A stretch of DNA of 64,000 nucleotides from Pilaira anomala (lineage: Eukaryota > Mucoromycota > Mucoromycetes > Mucorales > Mucoraceae), in contig JAIXMQ010000020.1 of the NCBI GenBank assembly GCA_025716855.1, positions 310,001-374,000 of the forward strand, given 5' to 3'. A program made the translations under genes and the position numbers. The notes under the pieces are model-generated. The model searched no databases. It saw nothing but the letters and a program-made list of their open reading frames with translations, and was not told where the DNA came from. Shown here in pieces: positions 48,092-59,605 of this stretch (position 1 is the stretch's first letter; each line of letters begins with the position of its first letter).

Positions 48092-49146
48092 TCAATAAAA
48101 ATTGTATCGTTGAGAATTCATTGATTGCATCGAGTTATTATTGTTACTATTAACTGCAACTGGAATAGGTGTACTAAGTGAGCTAGACGGATTTTTTCCT
48201 ATATTTTACAAAAAAGTTATGAATAAAAATTTACTCATAAAAAATTAAAAACTTACTTTCTATAGGATATAATCTAGAGTTCATCATATAATATTCATTA
48301 TTTGCAGAAGACCCAACACATACTCTTGGAGAAGGTGGTGGAGCATATAAAGGATAAGCTCCAAAATTATTATGCTTGAGGTCATTGGTGGTTTGAATAT
48401 GACTGACATGATGATTACTGTTATGGTGAGACGCAAGCGTGTGATGGTGACTGCCGATCGTGGGTAATAATGATGTACTTCTTTGTCTAGAATATCCAAT
48501 AGGTGCAAATGGATGATGATTATTACCTGAATCTGAAGTAGGTGATGTGACATAGTCTTGATGACTTGTTGATCGACTACCTCCACTGCCACCAAATTGA
48601 TAAAATGTATTATCATTCATTGAATAATTTAAATCGTTATTATTATTATTATTATTATTACTGTATCGACTTGTAGATGAAGTAGAATAATTTGGTTTTA
48701 ATTCAGGTGGTCTAGCATAATAAAATTGTGATGTCGATTTGGATTCGTACGTGATAGATGATCTTTGATGGAAACTGATTTCGGTATGTGATTGTGTCTC
48801 AAAAGCATTACTACTCATCGTTTTTTGACTCTAAATGTATAAAAGAAAAACGTGAATATGTTTAGTAATAATAATATTTTTTTTTTTTAAAGTTTAATAC
48901 TTTACTTGGTGACTAATTGAATTATCTGACCAAACATTAAATTCTTCATTTGTATCGTAATTTGTTGTTGGTTTAGGATTTCCAAAGAAATGGTTCGACA
49001 TGTTGGTTTTAGGGTGAAGATTGGAAGAAGATAATGGTTTTTTGGATAATTGGGCTTGATGGAAAAAATGGCTATTATTACTACGACGGGGTTGTTGTTG
49101 TTCCCTCATTTCGGTTACATTGGTATTTTTGGTATGACCTTCATCT

Positions 49147-49181
<35 letters not shown>

Positions 49182-51841
49182 TTACAAAAAAAAAATATAA
49201 TAATAATATTAAAAAAATATATATATTGAAACTTACATGACTCTGGATGATCAATATGATGCATAACAGAAGGACTAATGTGGCGTATATCTTCAGGACT
49301 TGGAGATCCATTAAATGTATTATTGTGTAAGGTATCATCTACAGGGACAGAACGTGTATCCATAAAGGAATCAAACATATGACGTGCCTTTGGTAATAAA
49401 TTTTTTGAATTGGAATCAAAGCATAATTTAAAAGTAAGTACTCTACAATCATTTGGAGAGAATAATGAGATATTGTTATTTCTTCCTTCGATTTTAAATA
49501 CGAGTTCATCATTTGTTGTTGTATTGTTGGTGGTGTTTGTGATTAGATTTTCGGGTAAAATTAAAAAGATATTGGTTTTGGTATATATTTTATCTTGTAA
49601 ATCTTCTATTTCAGGAGACTGAAGTATGGTTTCCAAGACAACGGAAGCGGGTACTTGTATATCAATAAACTGCGGTAATAAACTCTGTACTCTAGATTGC
49701 ATTTCTTCAATATGAGACTGCGGACCAATGATGAACACATGGTCTGTACCATTTCTTTCGGGCCAAATAATTCTAGAGTTGTACAACTTTCCTTTATCAC
49801 GCAAATATTTTCCATTCAAGTAAAATAAATTTCTTTGTGCATACGTTGGTACAAATTCAGCTCTAGAAACATAATCACGATCTTTTTGAAACGTAATGAA
49901 TTCCATCACTGCACTTTTTAATTTGGAGAGACTATGAATGTTTTTTTCTGGTGTTCTTGCCACCACATTATGTTCATTTTCAAAGTATCCACCAAATGTA
50001 GCTAACTCATCATTACTTGAAAACTTGACGTACACTCCATATTGTTTCATCACTCGTTGAATGTTTTTGCCAGCTACACCAATAATACGTCGATGACAAA
50101 TCTCGGGTACAAAAAATGATATTTCGGCTGGTAATTCGTTTTGTAATGAATCCAATCCATCTTTTGCTTTAAAAAAGTCTTCACTTTCAATCGTAATAAT
50201 AAAATTAAAATCGTTGAACGTTTCGAATTGAATATCTGCATCGCATGATTTCATAATCTTGTTAATCTTTCCATTCTTTTTTCCACTAATAAATTCTCGT
50301 TGATCTAATGCCAATTCAATAGAAAATAGAACTGACTTGTGTTGCTCCTATAAACACAAAAAAAAACATAAGTTACACTTAAAAAAAAAAAAAAAAAGCA
50401 AGTTTACTTACTTGGGAAATAGGTAGTCCACGTATAATTTGAACTGCAGATTGAATTTGTTCTTTCACACCCGTAATTTCAAATCGATTCAAGTCAGTAC
50501 GATAAATGACTTCAGCTCCAGAATCTTGTGATAAGCGTGCAACTAAATCCGCTGACTGTACTGTGTTCACATAAATCATTGCTTGAAATATATGGCTCGT
50601 CTAAAAATGGTAGTTCTTTAATAAAAATAAAATAAAAAAGCACACTTTTTTTTTTTTTTTATTACCAGATAGTTTAGGGATCGGAGTGTTCGTTCAACAT
50701 TAATGTTATTTTCGGCGTATACTTGAATTTGATCATCTTCAGTACCAAAAGTAGGAAATGCAATATAAGAACCTTTAAGAAAACAGTTAATACATGTATA
50801 CATGTATATATATATATATATATTGTTATTACCATTATCTCTCATGATTTTAGTTAATTCCTTCTTTTTATACAAGAGTATCCAATCCTTCTTTCGGGGG
50901 TTTAGTACCGATTGAGAGTTACACATTGCTTTGATCTACACATAACAGAGTTATATAAAAAAAAAAGGGTTTAGTTTTTTTTTTTTTTTTTGAAGAGTAG
51001 AATGATTTAAGAAAAAAAACATTTGAATAAATATAGTTGAATGTTTATATATAAAATACCTTTTGTGGAAGCAATTTTTTAAGCAGAGTAGTTGCTTTTT
51101 GTACATCATCCATTGTGTTACCTGTAACATGGATGATACTTTCAGATTCAGCGACGGATGGCTGAGTAATTTTAGACCAAGGCGATGGTAAATAGATGTT
51201 GGATCCAGTTTCTTCCATAATTGATAATATTTGTACATGTCTTCTATTGCCGAGTACATTTAAAGTATATAAAGGCATCATGATTGAGTTTGAATGTAAA
51301 CCCAACTATTTTGTTACATTAAAATGAGTAAATCTCATACATATCTATATATATATATATATAAAACTTACCAAGTGGTCAAAGAATACTAATACATCTA
51401 TACGCGCTAATTCGACTTTATCTATCGGACCTATTAATCTTAATACGATTTGATTATAATCTACAATAATTTGAATATTTTGTTTGGTAGCAATCAATTC
51501 AAGTTGTTCATGTAATCTATTTCTTGCAAGATTTCGATACGCCAAACCAGGATAAAGTGAATGAATAGAGAGAGTAATCTAAAAATAATTGATGTCAATA
51601 TATATATATATCAGCCATTTTTTTTTAAAAAACTTACTTCGATAGGTAATAGTTTTAAAACATCAGCTCTTGCATTTAATACGTTGGTATCTGTACCTGT
51701 TATAGTTAGACAAGTATATTTATTTGAATGGGTTAAATAGATGGATGTTAATTGAGGATAAAGTGCTTCTAAACGATCGCGAAGTAAGGTAGTATTGTTC
51801 AAGTCGTTAAAACAAAAGGAATAAGTCGTTAGATAAGACAT
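48092..51841 (-). CDS. Multi-KH-domain RNA-binding protein
   Basis: About ten exons on the minus strand, roughly 1000 residues. Repeated KH-like units are visible. The clearest is RRIIGVAGKNIQRVMKQYG with the GxxG loop; others are GNRRHVQILSIMEETGSNIY, KKELTKIMRDNGSYIAF, GKKNGKINKIMKSCDADIQF, ADLVARLSQDSGAEVIY and KYLRDKGKLYNSRIIWP. Many units have a degenerate loop, as in vigilin or Bicaudal-C-like proteins. The C-terminal third is Asn/Ser/His-rich and disordered. Likely a cytoplasmic mRNA-binding regulator. It is divergent from the EPG5-like gene with about 150-bp spacing. Confidence 0.8.
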
Positions 51842-51990
51842 GATTATTACAACATGACTTTTTTGTTTTTTGAAAAAGAAAAAAGAGAGAGAAAAAAAAA
51901 AAAGGAGTCTGAGAAAGGAGATTTTTTTTATTTAAACTAATTTTTTTTTTTTTAATGACGCACCTTTTTTTTTTTTTTTTTTATGTATAT
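51842..51990. promoter_or_regulatory. Short bidirectional promoter between the KH and EPG5-like genes
   Basis: Only about 150 bases separate the two divergent starts; the interval is dominated by A and T runs on both sides, without a clear TATA element. Confidence 0.4.
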
Positions 51991-54900
51991 ATGATAATTA
52001 TGGATAAAGAATTAAAATCGTTATTATTAAAATACAAGAAGAGTATTGAAGAATTAGAGGAAATAAATAGTCAACAAGAAAAGGTCAATAGTTCAGAAAA
52101 AGTAATTGCAACACATGCAAGTAAAGCAACAACAACAACAACAGATGAACCTTCTCCAGAAAAAGTCAATCAACTCTTCAATAAACTTAAACTCAATGTC
52201 GATACTGTATTAAATAAAAGACAACAAGAATTAGAGAATGCAAAGCATGATATTCAACTTTATATAGATAATATCTTGTGGAATTTATTTTCTCGTACAG
52301 AGTTAAATAATAACACTTTATTATTCAATAATGATCCAAATCGAAAGACTGATAAAGAGTGTCTTTTAAGAATGATTACTACTTTAATCGAATTCGATAG
52401 AGAAGAACAACAACAAACAGATGCAGAATCAGAAGCAGAAAATGATATTACACTACATGATTGGTTAAAAAATGTAATTACTGTTTATATTCATATCAGT
52501 ACAAAATCAGAAAAGAAAAAGATTTTAGAAATATTAACAACTACACGTAATATATCAACTTGGGCTATTCCATTAATTCAATTTAACGATTTAAAGTCTA
52601 TTGATGAATATATTGAAATATTGGAAATTGTATTTGCTGGAGATGAATGGTTAGAAGATGATTATCTTGCTGTATTAGATCAGTTAGCGATTGATTATAC
52701 ATTTAATAAGCTAGTATTTGAATTAAGCGCACAAGAGATGGATACAAACACAATATTTGATTTAAGCAATAAAATCACCAAAGTATTAATGACTGCAATT
52801 CAAAAACTATCCACTATGAAGAGTTTAGTCAAACTTTTATCACAAACAATTATTCATTTAGCTTTCATGTTGATCAATTCAACTTCAACTACTCATTCTC
52901 AGGAACAAATCGATCTATTTCTTGTTCAACTCGTACGTGATTTTTATAATCTAAAGCAAACAGGTTGGTTCTTTTTACCAAATATACCTTTTAAAGCTTT
53001 ATCCGTGGACGGATTATGGGAAATCACTTGTTTCTTATTACAGATTAAAAACACAACTCAACCTACTAGCTTAACACAAGTTTTAAATGATCATTTACCT
53101 TCTATCACTCGATTTCAATACGAATTAGCTGATAATCAAGCGCAAGGTTATTTCATGTTGAATTGTTTAACAAATATTGCTACCTGTATACCTTCTGGTG
53201 TAGATGAAATTAAGACTGCAAATGATACCAACAAAAATACCATTTCAGCTTGTATTGTTTCCATCATCACTTATACTTTATTCACTGTGGCCTTTATTGA
53301 TAAAAACCTAAGAGAAGTATTCTATAAAGATGTACGTGATAGTCTGATACCTATCTGCCAAAATCATCCCTTTGTTATCTCTCTCTTATTTCGTTGGACA
53401 GTAGATAATATATCAGTGATGGAACGCATGGCACTTTATTTATTTCATTCACTTGATTTGAAATATTGGAATATTTTAAAAGATGATTTGAAATTATTAC
53501 ATGGACTTTTATCACAAGAAAAAGTAACTGCAACAACAAATAATGCTCAAATTCAATTAGCAAAGTATATTTTAGGTCATTTAAACTTTGGTTATATTCC
53601 TAATTCAGTTGATTCCACTGTATCAAAATCACAACCTTGGCATGCTCGTAAATCACCTTTTCTAACTTACGAAATTCATGAAGAAATTGCATTTATTTTA
53701 TTAGACGCCTGTCAAAAATTTCAACCTTTACCAGATCAAAATGAAACCATAACAACAAAAGGAGGTGGAGCATCAGCAGCAGTAACAACAACTACACTTG
53801 AAATTGTTAACACAATGACTTCAACCGTTTCAACCTATTTACCCATCTCAGATCAGATCTTATTATTAAAATCAAACTATACAACACCTTCGATAGCGAA
53901 CGAAATGATTGATTGGGCATGGACAATTGCATTACAACTCAAACTATATGATTGCCCTGTTTCCACAAGAGCAACTGAAATAGAGAAATCAATTACATTA
54001 CCCTTTTTAAAATTAATTTTAAATAGTTACAACGATATCTCAAGTTCACATAGTGCTCTCTTAATCTATATCTCTTTCTTATTATCTGTCACCAGTCGAC
54101 ATTTCTTACGTTTCTCTTCTGCAGATGGTTGGATGAAACTATTGACAATCTTGAAAAGAGGTAAACCAGAGGCGATCATTCAAATATTCAGTGAAATCAT
54201 ACCTTCTTTTGTTTACATGCATGGTGATGATTTCTTTAATGATGATAGTTTAATTGATTTCTTTAAACATATGGTTGAACTTCGACAAGATCCACTCTTA
54301 CTAAAAGCCGTAACCAATCGATACAAGAAGAAGCATAAGGTCACATTATCTGGTGTAGGTGTCATCATTGGTTCTCACATCTGGCAAGCCCATTTGATTG
54401 ATTCAGTTAGTAACCTATTAGATGATAGTGGACAAGGTTTTTCGTATCTGGATCTCGTCATTCATTCTTGGCTAAAGACTGTTTTTAAAAAGACCGATTG
54501 GATGTGGCATAGTGCTTATGTACGCGTGCTTGATGAATTATGCAAATTTGCTTTTACTCTCAACAGACATCGATTAGTCTATGATATGTTGATTGAAGAA
54601 CAAAAGAGGATGGAACTAAATAAATCTACAAACACATCCAATTCACCAAGAATCACTCGGTTTATAAAGACAATGATACCTGTTACTGAAGCGATTTATC
54701 CTAGTTTAATTGTAGGTGAATGGTCTGTATTAAATTTAAAAGCAAATACTTTTAACAAGACAACACCTGGTATTGAAACGCAATCGTATTGGTTTACTTT
54801 TGAAGCGCTTGTGACTGAAACGGTGATAGAAAAGGAATACCGGGATGAAATCATACAACACGTCAATTCGACCACAACTACTACTAATACTACTACTACT

Positions 54901-55644
54901 ACTGATAATGATAGGGTGCAATCTGTATATAAATTAATTACAACACAAAAGAAACCAATCGAATTCTTTTCCATTTACCGTTGGTTACAACATATACTTG
55001 TATTACCCGTAAACCATACACTCTTGCCTTTATATCTCCAAATCTTCTTTAGTCTCTACTATCAACAAGTAGGAACCTTAAGCTTGGGTACTTTCTTCTT
55101 TTCTAACCACAAGTCAGAATCAATTAAAAAGTTAAGAGATTATATCGCCAATGCACAAACTTATTATGGACAAAAGATGTCGGGTGATACAACTCCACAT
55201 GCCGAACTATTACAGCAAACGTATTATGCCATGTGGCTTTGGCTTGGGAATCAAGATCTACTGCTATCTTCAACAGATATCAACGCTTTACCTTCTCATT
55301 ATGATCTTGACCGTCTAAAGCTCTGTCGTCATCTCTCTGAACAAGATCAACCTTGGTATCATCTTGATCGTTACTGGATAGATTTAATTGATTTGGATAA
55401 ACTAGAACTTGATTTTTTGAGCTTTGCTTGGGAAGGTTCAGAAAAATTTAGAACAAATGACCAGGATGACGATAGTATGACTAAAAAGAGTAACAACAGT
55501 ATCATGGATGATGCTATTTCCGTTTCCACTACAATGAAAAGACAAAGATTAATTACTGGAAAATCAACTATTTTACAATTACCTTCTGTTACTATTCATG
55601 ATCCATTGAAAGCTTCCTCTTTAACTTACTCAATAAAAAATTAA
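51991..55644 (+). CDS. EPG5: EPG5-like autophagy tethering protein (intronless)
   Basis: A single open frame of about 1215 residues; the start is ATG at 51991 or at 52000 (MDKELKSLLLKYKKS). Alpha-helical throughout with no enzyme motif. Segments such as VRDFYNLKQTGWFFLPNIPF, IANEMIDWAWTIALQL, FKKTDWMWHSAYVRVLDELC and, near the end, LLQQTYYAMWLWLGNQDLLL with NALPSHYDLDRL resemble C-terminal parts of ectopic P-granules protein 5, a Rab7 effector that tethers autophagosomes to lysosomes. It is much shorter than animal EPG5 (over 2500 residues). The match is from memory, so it could instead be another large helical tether. It lacks introns among intron-rich neighbours. Confidence 0.5.
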   Translation: MIIMDKELKSLLLKYKKSIEELEEINSQQEKVNSSEKVIATHASKATTTTTDEPSPEKVNQLFNKLKLNVDTVLNKRQQELENAKHDIQLYIDNILWNLFSRTELNNNTLLFNNDPNRKTDKECLLRMITTLIEFDREEQQQTDAESEAENDITLHDWLKNVITVYIHISTKSEKKKILEILTTTRNISTWAIPLIQFNDLKSIDEYIEILEIVFAGDEWLEDDYLAVLDQLAIDYTFNKLVFELSAQEMDTNTIFDLSNKITKVLMTAIQKLSTMKSLVKLLSQTIIHLAFMLINSTSTTHSQEQIDLFLVQLVRDFYNLKQTGWFFLPNIPFKALSVDGLWEITCFLLQIKNTTQPTSLTQVLNDHLPSITRFQYELADNQAQGYFMLNCLTNIATCIPSGVDEIKTANDTNKNTISACIVSIITYTLFTVAFIDKNLREVFYKDVRDSLIPICQNHPFVISLLFRWTVDNISVMERMALYLFHSLDLKYWNILKDDLKLLHGLLSQEKVTATTNNAQIQLAKYILGHLNFGYIPNSVDSTVSKSQPWHARKSPFLTYEIHEEIAFILLDACQKFQPLPDQNETITTKGGGASAAVTTTTLEIVNTMTSTVSTYLPISDQILLLKSNYTTPSIANEMIDWAWTIALQLKLYDCPVSTRATEIEKSITLPFLKLILNSYNDISSSHSALLIYISFLLSVTSRHFLRFSSADGWMKLLTILKRGKPEAIIQIFSEIIPSFVYMHGDDFFNDDSLIDFFKHMVELRQDPLLLKAVTNRYKKKHKVTLSGVGVIIGSHIWQAHLIDSVSNLLDDSGQGFSYLDLVIHSWLKTVFKKTDWMWHSAYVRVLDELCKFAFTLNRHRLVYDMLIEEQKRMELNKSTNTSNSPRITRFIKTMIPVTEAIYPSLIVGEWSVLNLKANTFNKTTPGIETQSYWFTFEALVTETVIEKEYRDEIIQHVNSTTTTTNTTTTTDNDRVQSVYKLITTQKKPIEFFSIYRWLQHILVLPVNHTLLPLYLQIFFSLYYQQVGTLSLGTFFFSNHKSESIKKLRDYIANAQTYYGQKMSGDTTPHAELLQQTYYAMWLWLGNQDLLLSSTDINALPSHYDLDRLKLCRHLSEQDQPWYHLDRYWIDLIDLDKLELDFLSFAWEGSEKFRTNDQDDDSMTKKSNNSIMDDAISVSTTMKRQRLITGKSTILQLPSVTIHDPLKASSLTYSIKN

Positions 55645-55651
55645 TAGTATA

Positions 55652-55659
55652 TCACGTGA
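55652..55659. promoter_or_regulatory. E-box palindrome TCACGTGA
   Basis: A perfect TCACGTGA lies 82 bases upstream of the kinesin-like start and 8 bases after the EPG5-like stop. This is the core of fungal bHLH sites such as Pho4/Cbf1-type; its function here is unproven. Confidence 0.35.
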
Positions 55660-55740
55660 CTTACACGTCTCATTTATAATTTTCTGTTGTGTGCCTTTTT
55701 TTTTTTTTTTTTTTAATGTATTTTTTTGCTTCTTTTTATC

Positions 55741-56962
55741 ATGGCCGAAAGTAGAAAAAGAGTGACAACATTAAATAATACCAATATGAAAAGAGCAGCA
55801 GTTCAACCACGCATTGTACCCACCAAAGCCTCACAAGCTCGTGATAGAGCTATCAACGCTCAACTGTCTTCTCCTAAACCCAATACACATAAAAGAAGAA
55901 AAACAACATTGGCTGAAACAGATCCATTAGCTAAATCGTATCACACAAAGGCTTCTGTATTAAAAGAAAGACCTGCTTGGGATTTACGAGTAAGTTTTGG
56001 ATTTTATATGTACACACACAATATCTCATTTCTATACTCTATTTAAAAAGGGAAAAGTACAAGACATGACAAATTTGTATCAGTTAAATATGGAGCGATG
56101 TAAGGACGGACGCAAGAAAATTATATACATATAAAAAAACTCATTTAAAAATTATCTTCTATAGTGCAGAGTCTAGCAAAGTTTAGAAGAGAATTAGAAA
56201 TAACAAGAGACGAAAAAGAATCACAAGAAAAGGAAGCACTTCAAAGAGCAACAGCCTTAAGAACAGAATTGACTGTATGTAAAAAAAAAAAAAAAAATTA
56301 AAAATTAGAAATGATATATACATATATAAAACTTTTATTTTCATGTAGACAATTGAACGAAATCATGTTGTTAATATAGCAGACCTTCATGCAAAACAAC
56401 GTATAGAATATCAAAAGCTAGAAGACGATAAACTGAATTTTAGTCGTAAATTAAATACGCTTGAAATCGAAGTGAATGATGCTAGAAATAGATTAAAAAT
56501 TGCCCAAAAACAATTAGATCAAGAGACTGCAGAAAATGGTTTCTTAAAAGTAACATCATTTATTATTATTATTATAATTATCAATTCATCACTTAAACTC
56601 CTCTTTATCTTTTATTTTAGACAAGTATTGAAAAGACATCTATTTCATTTGAAGAAGCAGAGACTGAAATGAGATCAATAAAGAGTAGAATGGAAGTAAG
56701 TGGAATAAAAAAAGATACACACACAAAAAAAAAACAGTATTCATTTCTTATGTTGTCATAGAAAATAAATATGTCAATTTCAGAAAGAGAACATGAAATT
56801 GAAAAAAAGAAGAATGAAATCAAGAAAGTGGATAGTTCTGTAGATGAATTAAAATCAAAACTAGCTGAAGCACATGCCGTACGCGATCGCTTACAAGGCA
56901 TTGTAAAAAATTTAGAACAAAGCGTTCTTACAAACAGCAAAAAAGGTAAAAATAAAAAATAA
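55741..56962 (+). CDS. Kinesin-14-like tail/stalk protein without motor domain
   Basis: Six exons: 55741-55989, 56051-56099, 56165-56274, 56349-56549, 56621-56695 and 56762-56962, about 294 residues. The Lys/Arg/Thr-rich N-terminus leads to KERPAWDLRGKVQDM, which resembles the PAWDxKG segment that precedes the stalk in fungal kinesin-14 (Kar3/KlpA) tails. The remainder is one long coiled coil ending EAHAVRDRLQGIVKNLEQS, similar to the kinesin-14 neck, but the frame stops at LTNSKKGKNKK instead of entering the motor (no GNIRVFCRVRP or GQTGSGKT follows in the next 770 bases). Possibly a Cik1/Vik1-type partner. Confidence 0.7.
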
Positions 56963-57735
56963 AAATCATATAAAGATCTTGTAGGTAAAGTTACTTAGTT
57001 TTTTATTTTTTTCAGTAGTTACAAAAATGGGCGCTTAAAACTTAGAACACCATAAATATGACTCTCGGTCACTTAGTAAATAATAATTAAAACCCTTTCT
57101 TGCCTATCTTTTTTTCTTTGCAACTTGGAAAACATAAATATACAATCATATCCAATCGATCTCTCAATGGAGAACAATGAAAACTGAATGCTTACTACTT
57201 TATCTTTTTTTTCTTTCTACCTTGACTGTTAATGCGACAGCAGTAATATCATCCAAATGTCAACAAAATAAGAGAAAAGAGAAATCCTCATTTTAGTACT
57301 GTTTACTTTTTCTTAAAAAAAAAAGCCTGATTTTTTGTAAAACGATGCCTCTTCAAAAAACTAAGCGTGGTACATGAAATGGCATATATCAATGCCAATA
57401 CGTTCATCTTTTTCTGAATTACATAACGCATTGACTGGATAAGCAATCTGATACCATCTTCTTGGTTTTTTTACTATTTTGTTGAAAATTTAAGTGAGCA
57501 GTTATTATTGGATTTATAATGATATATTTATGAAGATACTCGTACCATCATAAAAAAAATTAGGCGCTTGTTTTACACTTGGCATCATTTTTTTTTTTTT
57601 TACACGCCACAGAAGACAAGTGATTCATTGTCTAATAAACTCATAATAGTGACATTTGAGTGCTCAAACATAGTGTGCGTATTTTTGTCCGAAGTCAAAG
57701 GCTTTCCTCTTTACATACTATTTTTTTTTTAAAAG
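56963..57735. other. Intergenic region
   Basis: Searched for a missing kinesin motor and other genes; none seen on either strand. AT-rich with T and A runs. Confidence 0.5.
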
Positions 57736-58175
57736 ATGAATGCTTCAGGAGAAGTAAACTATGATTACTTAACCCTGGAAGGTGTATTCATGGCGTCCAA
57801 ATTCAAATACAGAACCTTCAGAAACGCGTACGGAGAAATGATCTTTCGCTTGCGAAGCGTCAAGCAATCCACCATTGCTCCAATTGAAGAGAAACGAAAG
57901 GCAACTGAAATATTCTATAAAGCAAAGGTATGGTTTTTTTTTGTTATATCGTTATTAAGTACTCAGTACTTTTATTAAATTAAATTATAGCGTTCAAGAC
58001 GCTATTTGAGGCAATTGGTAAGCATAAAGATGACAGCAAAATATATTATAATCAATTATCGTATGTGTTATAGTTTGATCAAAGTGAATCTGAGGTCGTT
58101 TCTTCTTCTGGTCCTACTACCATTGCCCCTTCTACTACTACTACTAGTAACAACAATAGTAATAATAATAACTAA
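57736..58175 (+). CDS. Small unrecognised protein
   Basis: Three exons: 57736-57927, a 27-nt microexon 57991-58017 and 58074-58175, giving 106 residues. Joined phase-0 borders read KAK|RSRRYLRQL|FDQSESEV, so the splicing model is coherent. The N-terminal 75 residues (MNASGEVNYDYLTLEGVFMA, then FRNAYGEMIFRLRSV) look folded; the tail is Ser/Thr then polyAsn. No family was recognised. Confidence 0.6.
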
Positions 58176-59054
58176 ATCAAAATCAAAATATATTTCTTAA
58201 TCAAATCAATTAATCTTGTTTACGATTTGATTAATTACTTACAATGTGTGTGCATAGTGCGTATTAGAAACTAAGCCAGTTACAATAGAGTCTATATGGT
58301 TTTTTAGTGATCACGTAAATATTTGGTTTGGGTATAGAAGAAATCTCTTCTCTTCTCGTATTTCCCCCATATAGTTGAAAAAAAAAAAAGGAAAGTCGAG
58401 GAAAATAAAAAATCACGGCAAGCATGTAGAGAAAACCATTCTTTATGCTAAGACAAGTTTCTTTGATATCAAATCTTAATGTAAAAAACGTATATATCTT
58501 GCTTGAAAAAAAAATATTGTTTACTTTGTTTACAATACGCATAAATTCACCATTTACTGCAAACGCACAGACCACATAAAACGCACATTTTAGTATTATA
58601 GCAGTAGGATTCATGTTAAGCACTTTATAATTTTCAAGTGAGATAGGATATTCATTATTAATAAAATGTAAGAAATACCTTGTATAATTTAGCTACATAG
58701 TTGCATTACTCACCCTTGATGATATTTTAAACCTACACGCACCCAAGCACAAAAAAACTCGCTATTAATTTTTAAATACTAAATATTGGTAGATTTGATC
58801 CTGAAAGATACAAACCTTACTTCTTTAATATCGAATCTAACTGAAAGTATTTGTACTATACATTCAATTAACTACAGCTTAATAAAAGTCACTTTAAAAG
58901 AAATTTTGAACCTGATAATAATAATAAATTGGATATACATATCCTTATTACAGAAAATATTAGTAGAGTTGCAAGCATACAAAAGAAACATACACAATCC
59001 AAACTACACCCGAAAAAAGCAGAGCTAGATAACCACCTACCATAACTTAAAATC
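58176..59054. other. Intergenic region
   Basis: No convincing gene. A short diverged repeat (TTCTTTGATATCAAATCT at about 58460 and TTCTTTAATATCGAATCT at about 58821) suggests an old duplication. The hydrophobic minus-strand frame at 58264-58623 shows no domain. Confidence 0.4.
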
Positions 59055-59572
59055 ATGAGTGATGTAGATCTTTATAAAATAATCCAGGTGACTGCAAAAG
59101 CAAGCAACCCGCCGCGTGGAGTTTCAAATAAAAAATAATGTTTTAACAAAATGCAGGCTCTCTTTCTCTTTTTTTTTTTTTTTTCACTTAATTGATAAAG
59201 AAAATGTTTGTCCAGTGATGCATACACCACAGAAATCATATAAACAATTCACACTACCAAAGCAGTTACAACATTTTTCTTCTTCATCTAGTCTTATTAA
59301 ACCGATACCTAAAAATTATGAGTGTATTTTGTTTCCTACCTATGCAAAAAGAAGTTCAGAAGGTAACTATATATTTATAGTTGTGTGTAAATATGCATCT
59401 ATTCATCCGTATTAATAATAATAATAATAAAAAAAAAAAAAAGATCCAAATAAATGGGTTATCCGTGTCAAAGGATGGGCACTTTCTTTAAAAAGCCCTG
59501 GCCCAAAACAAAAAGTATTAAAAGGTAATAGTTATGTATAAAAAGTTAAAAATAAAAACATTTTATTTATTA

Positions 59573-59605
<33 letters not shown>

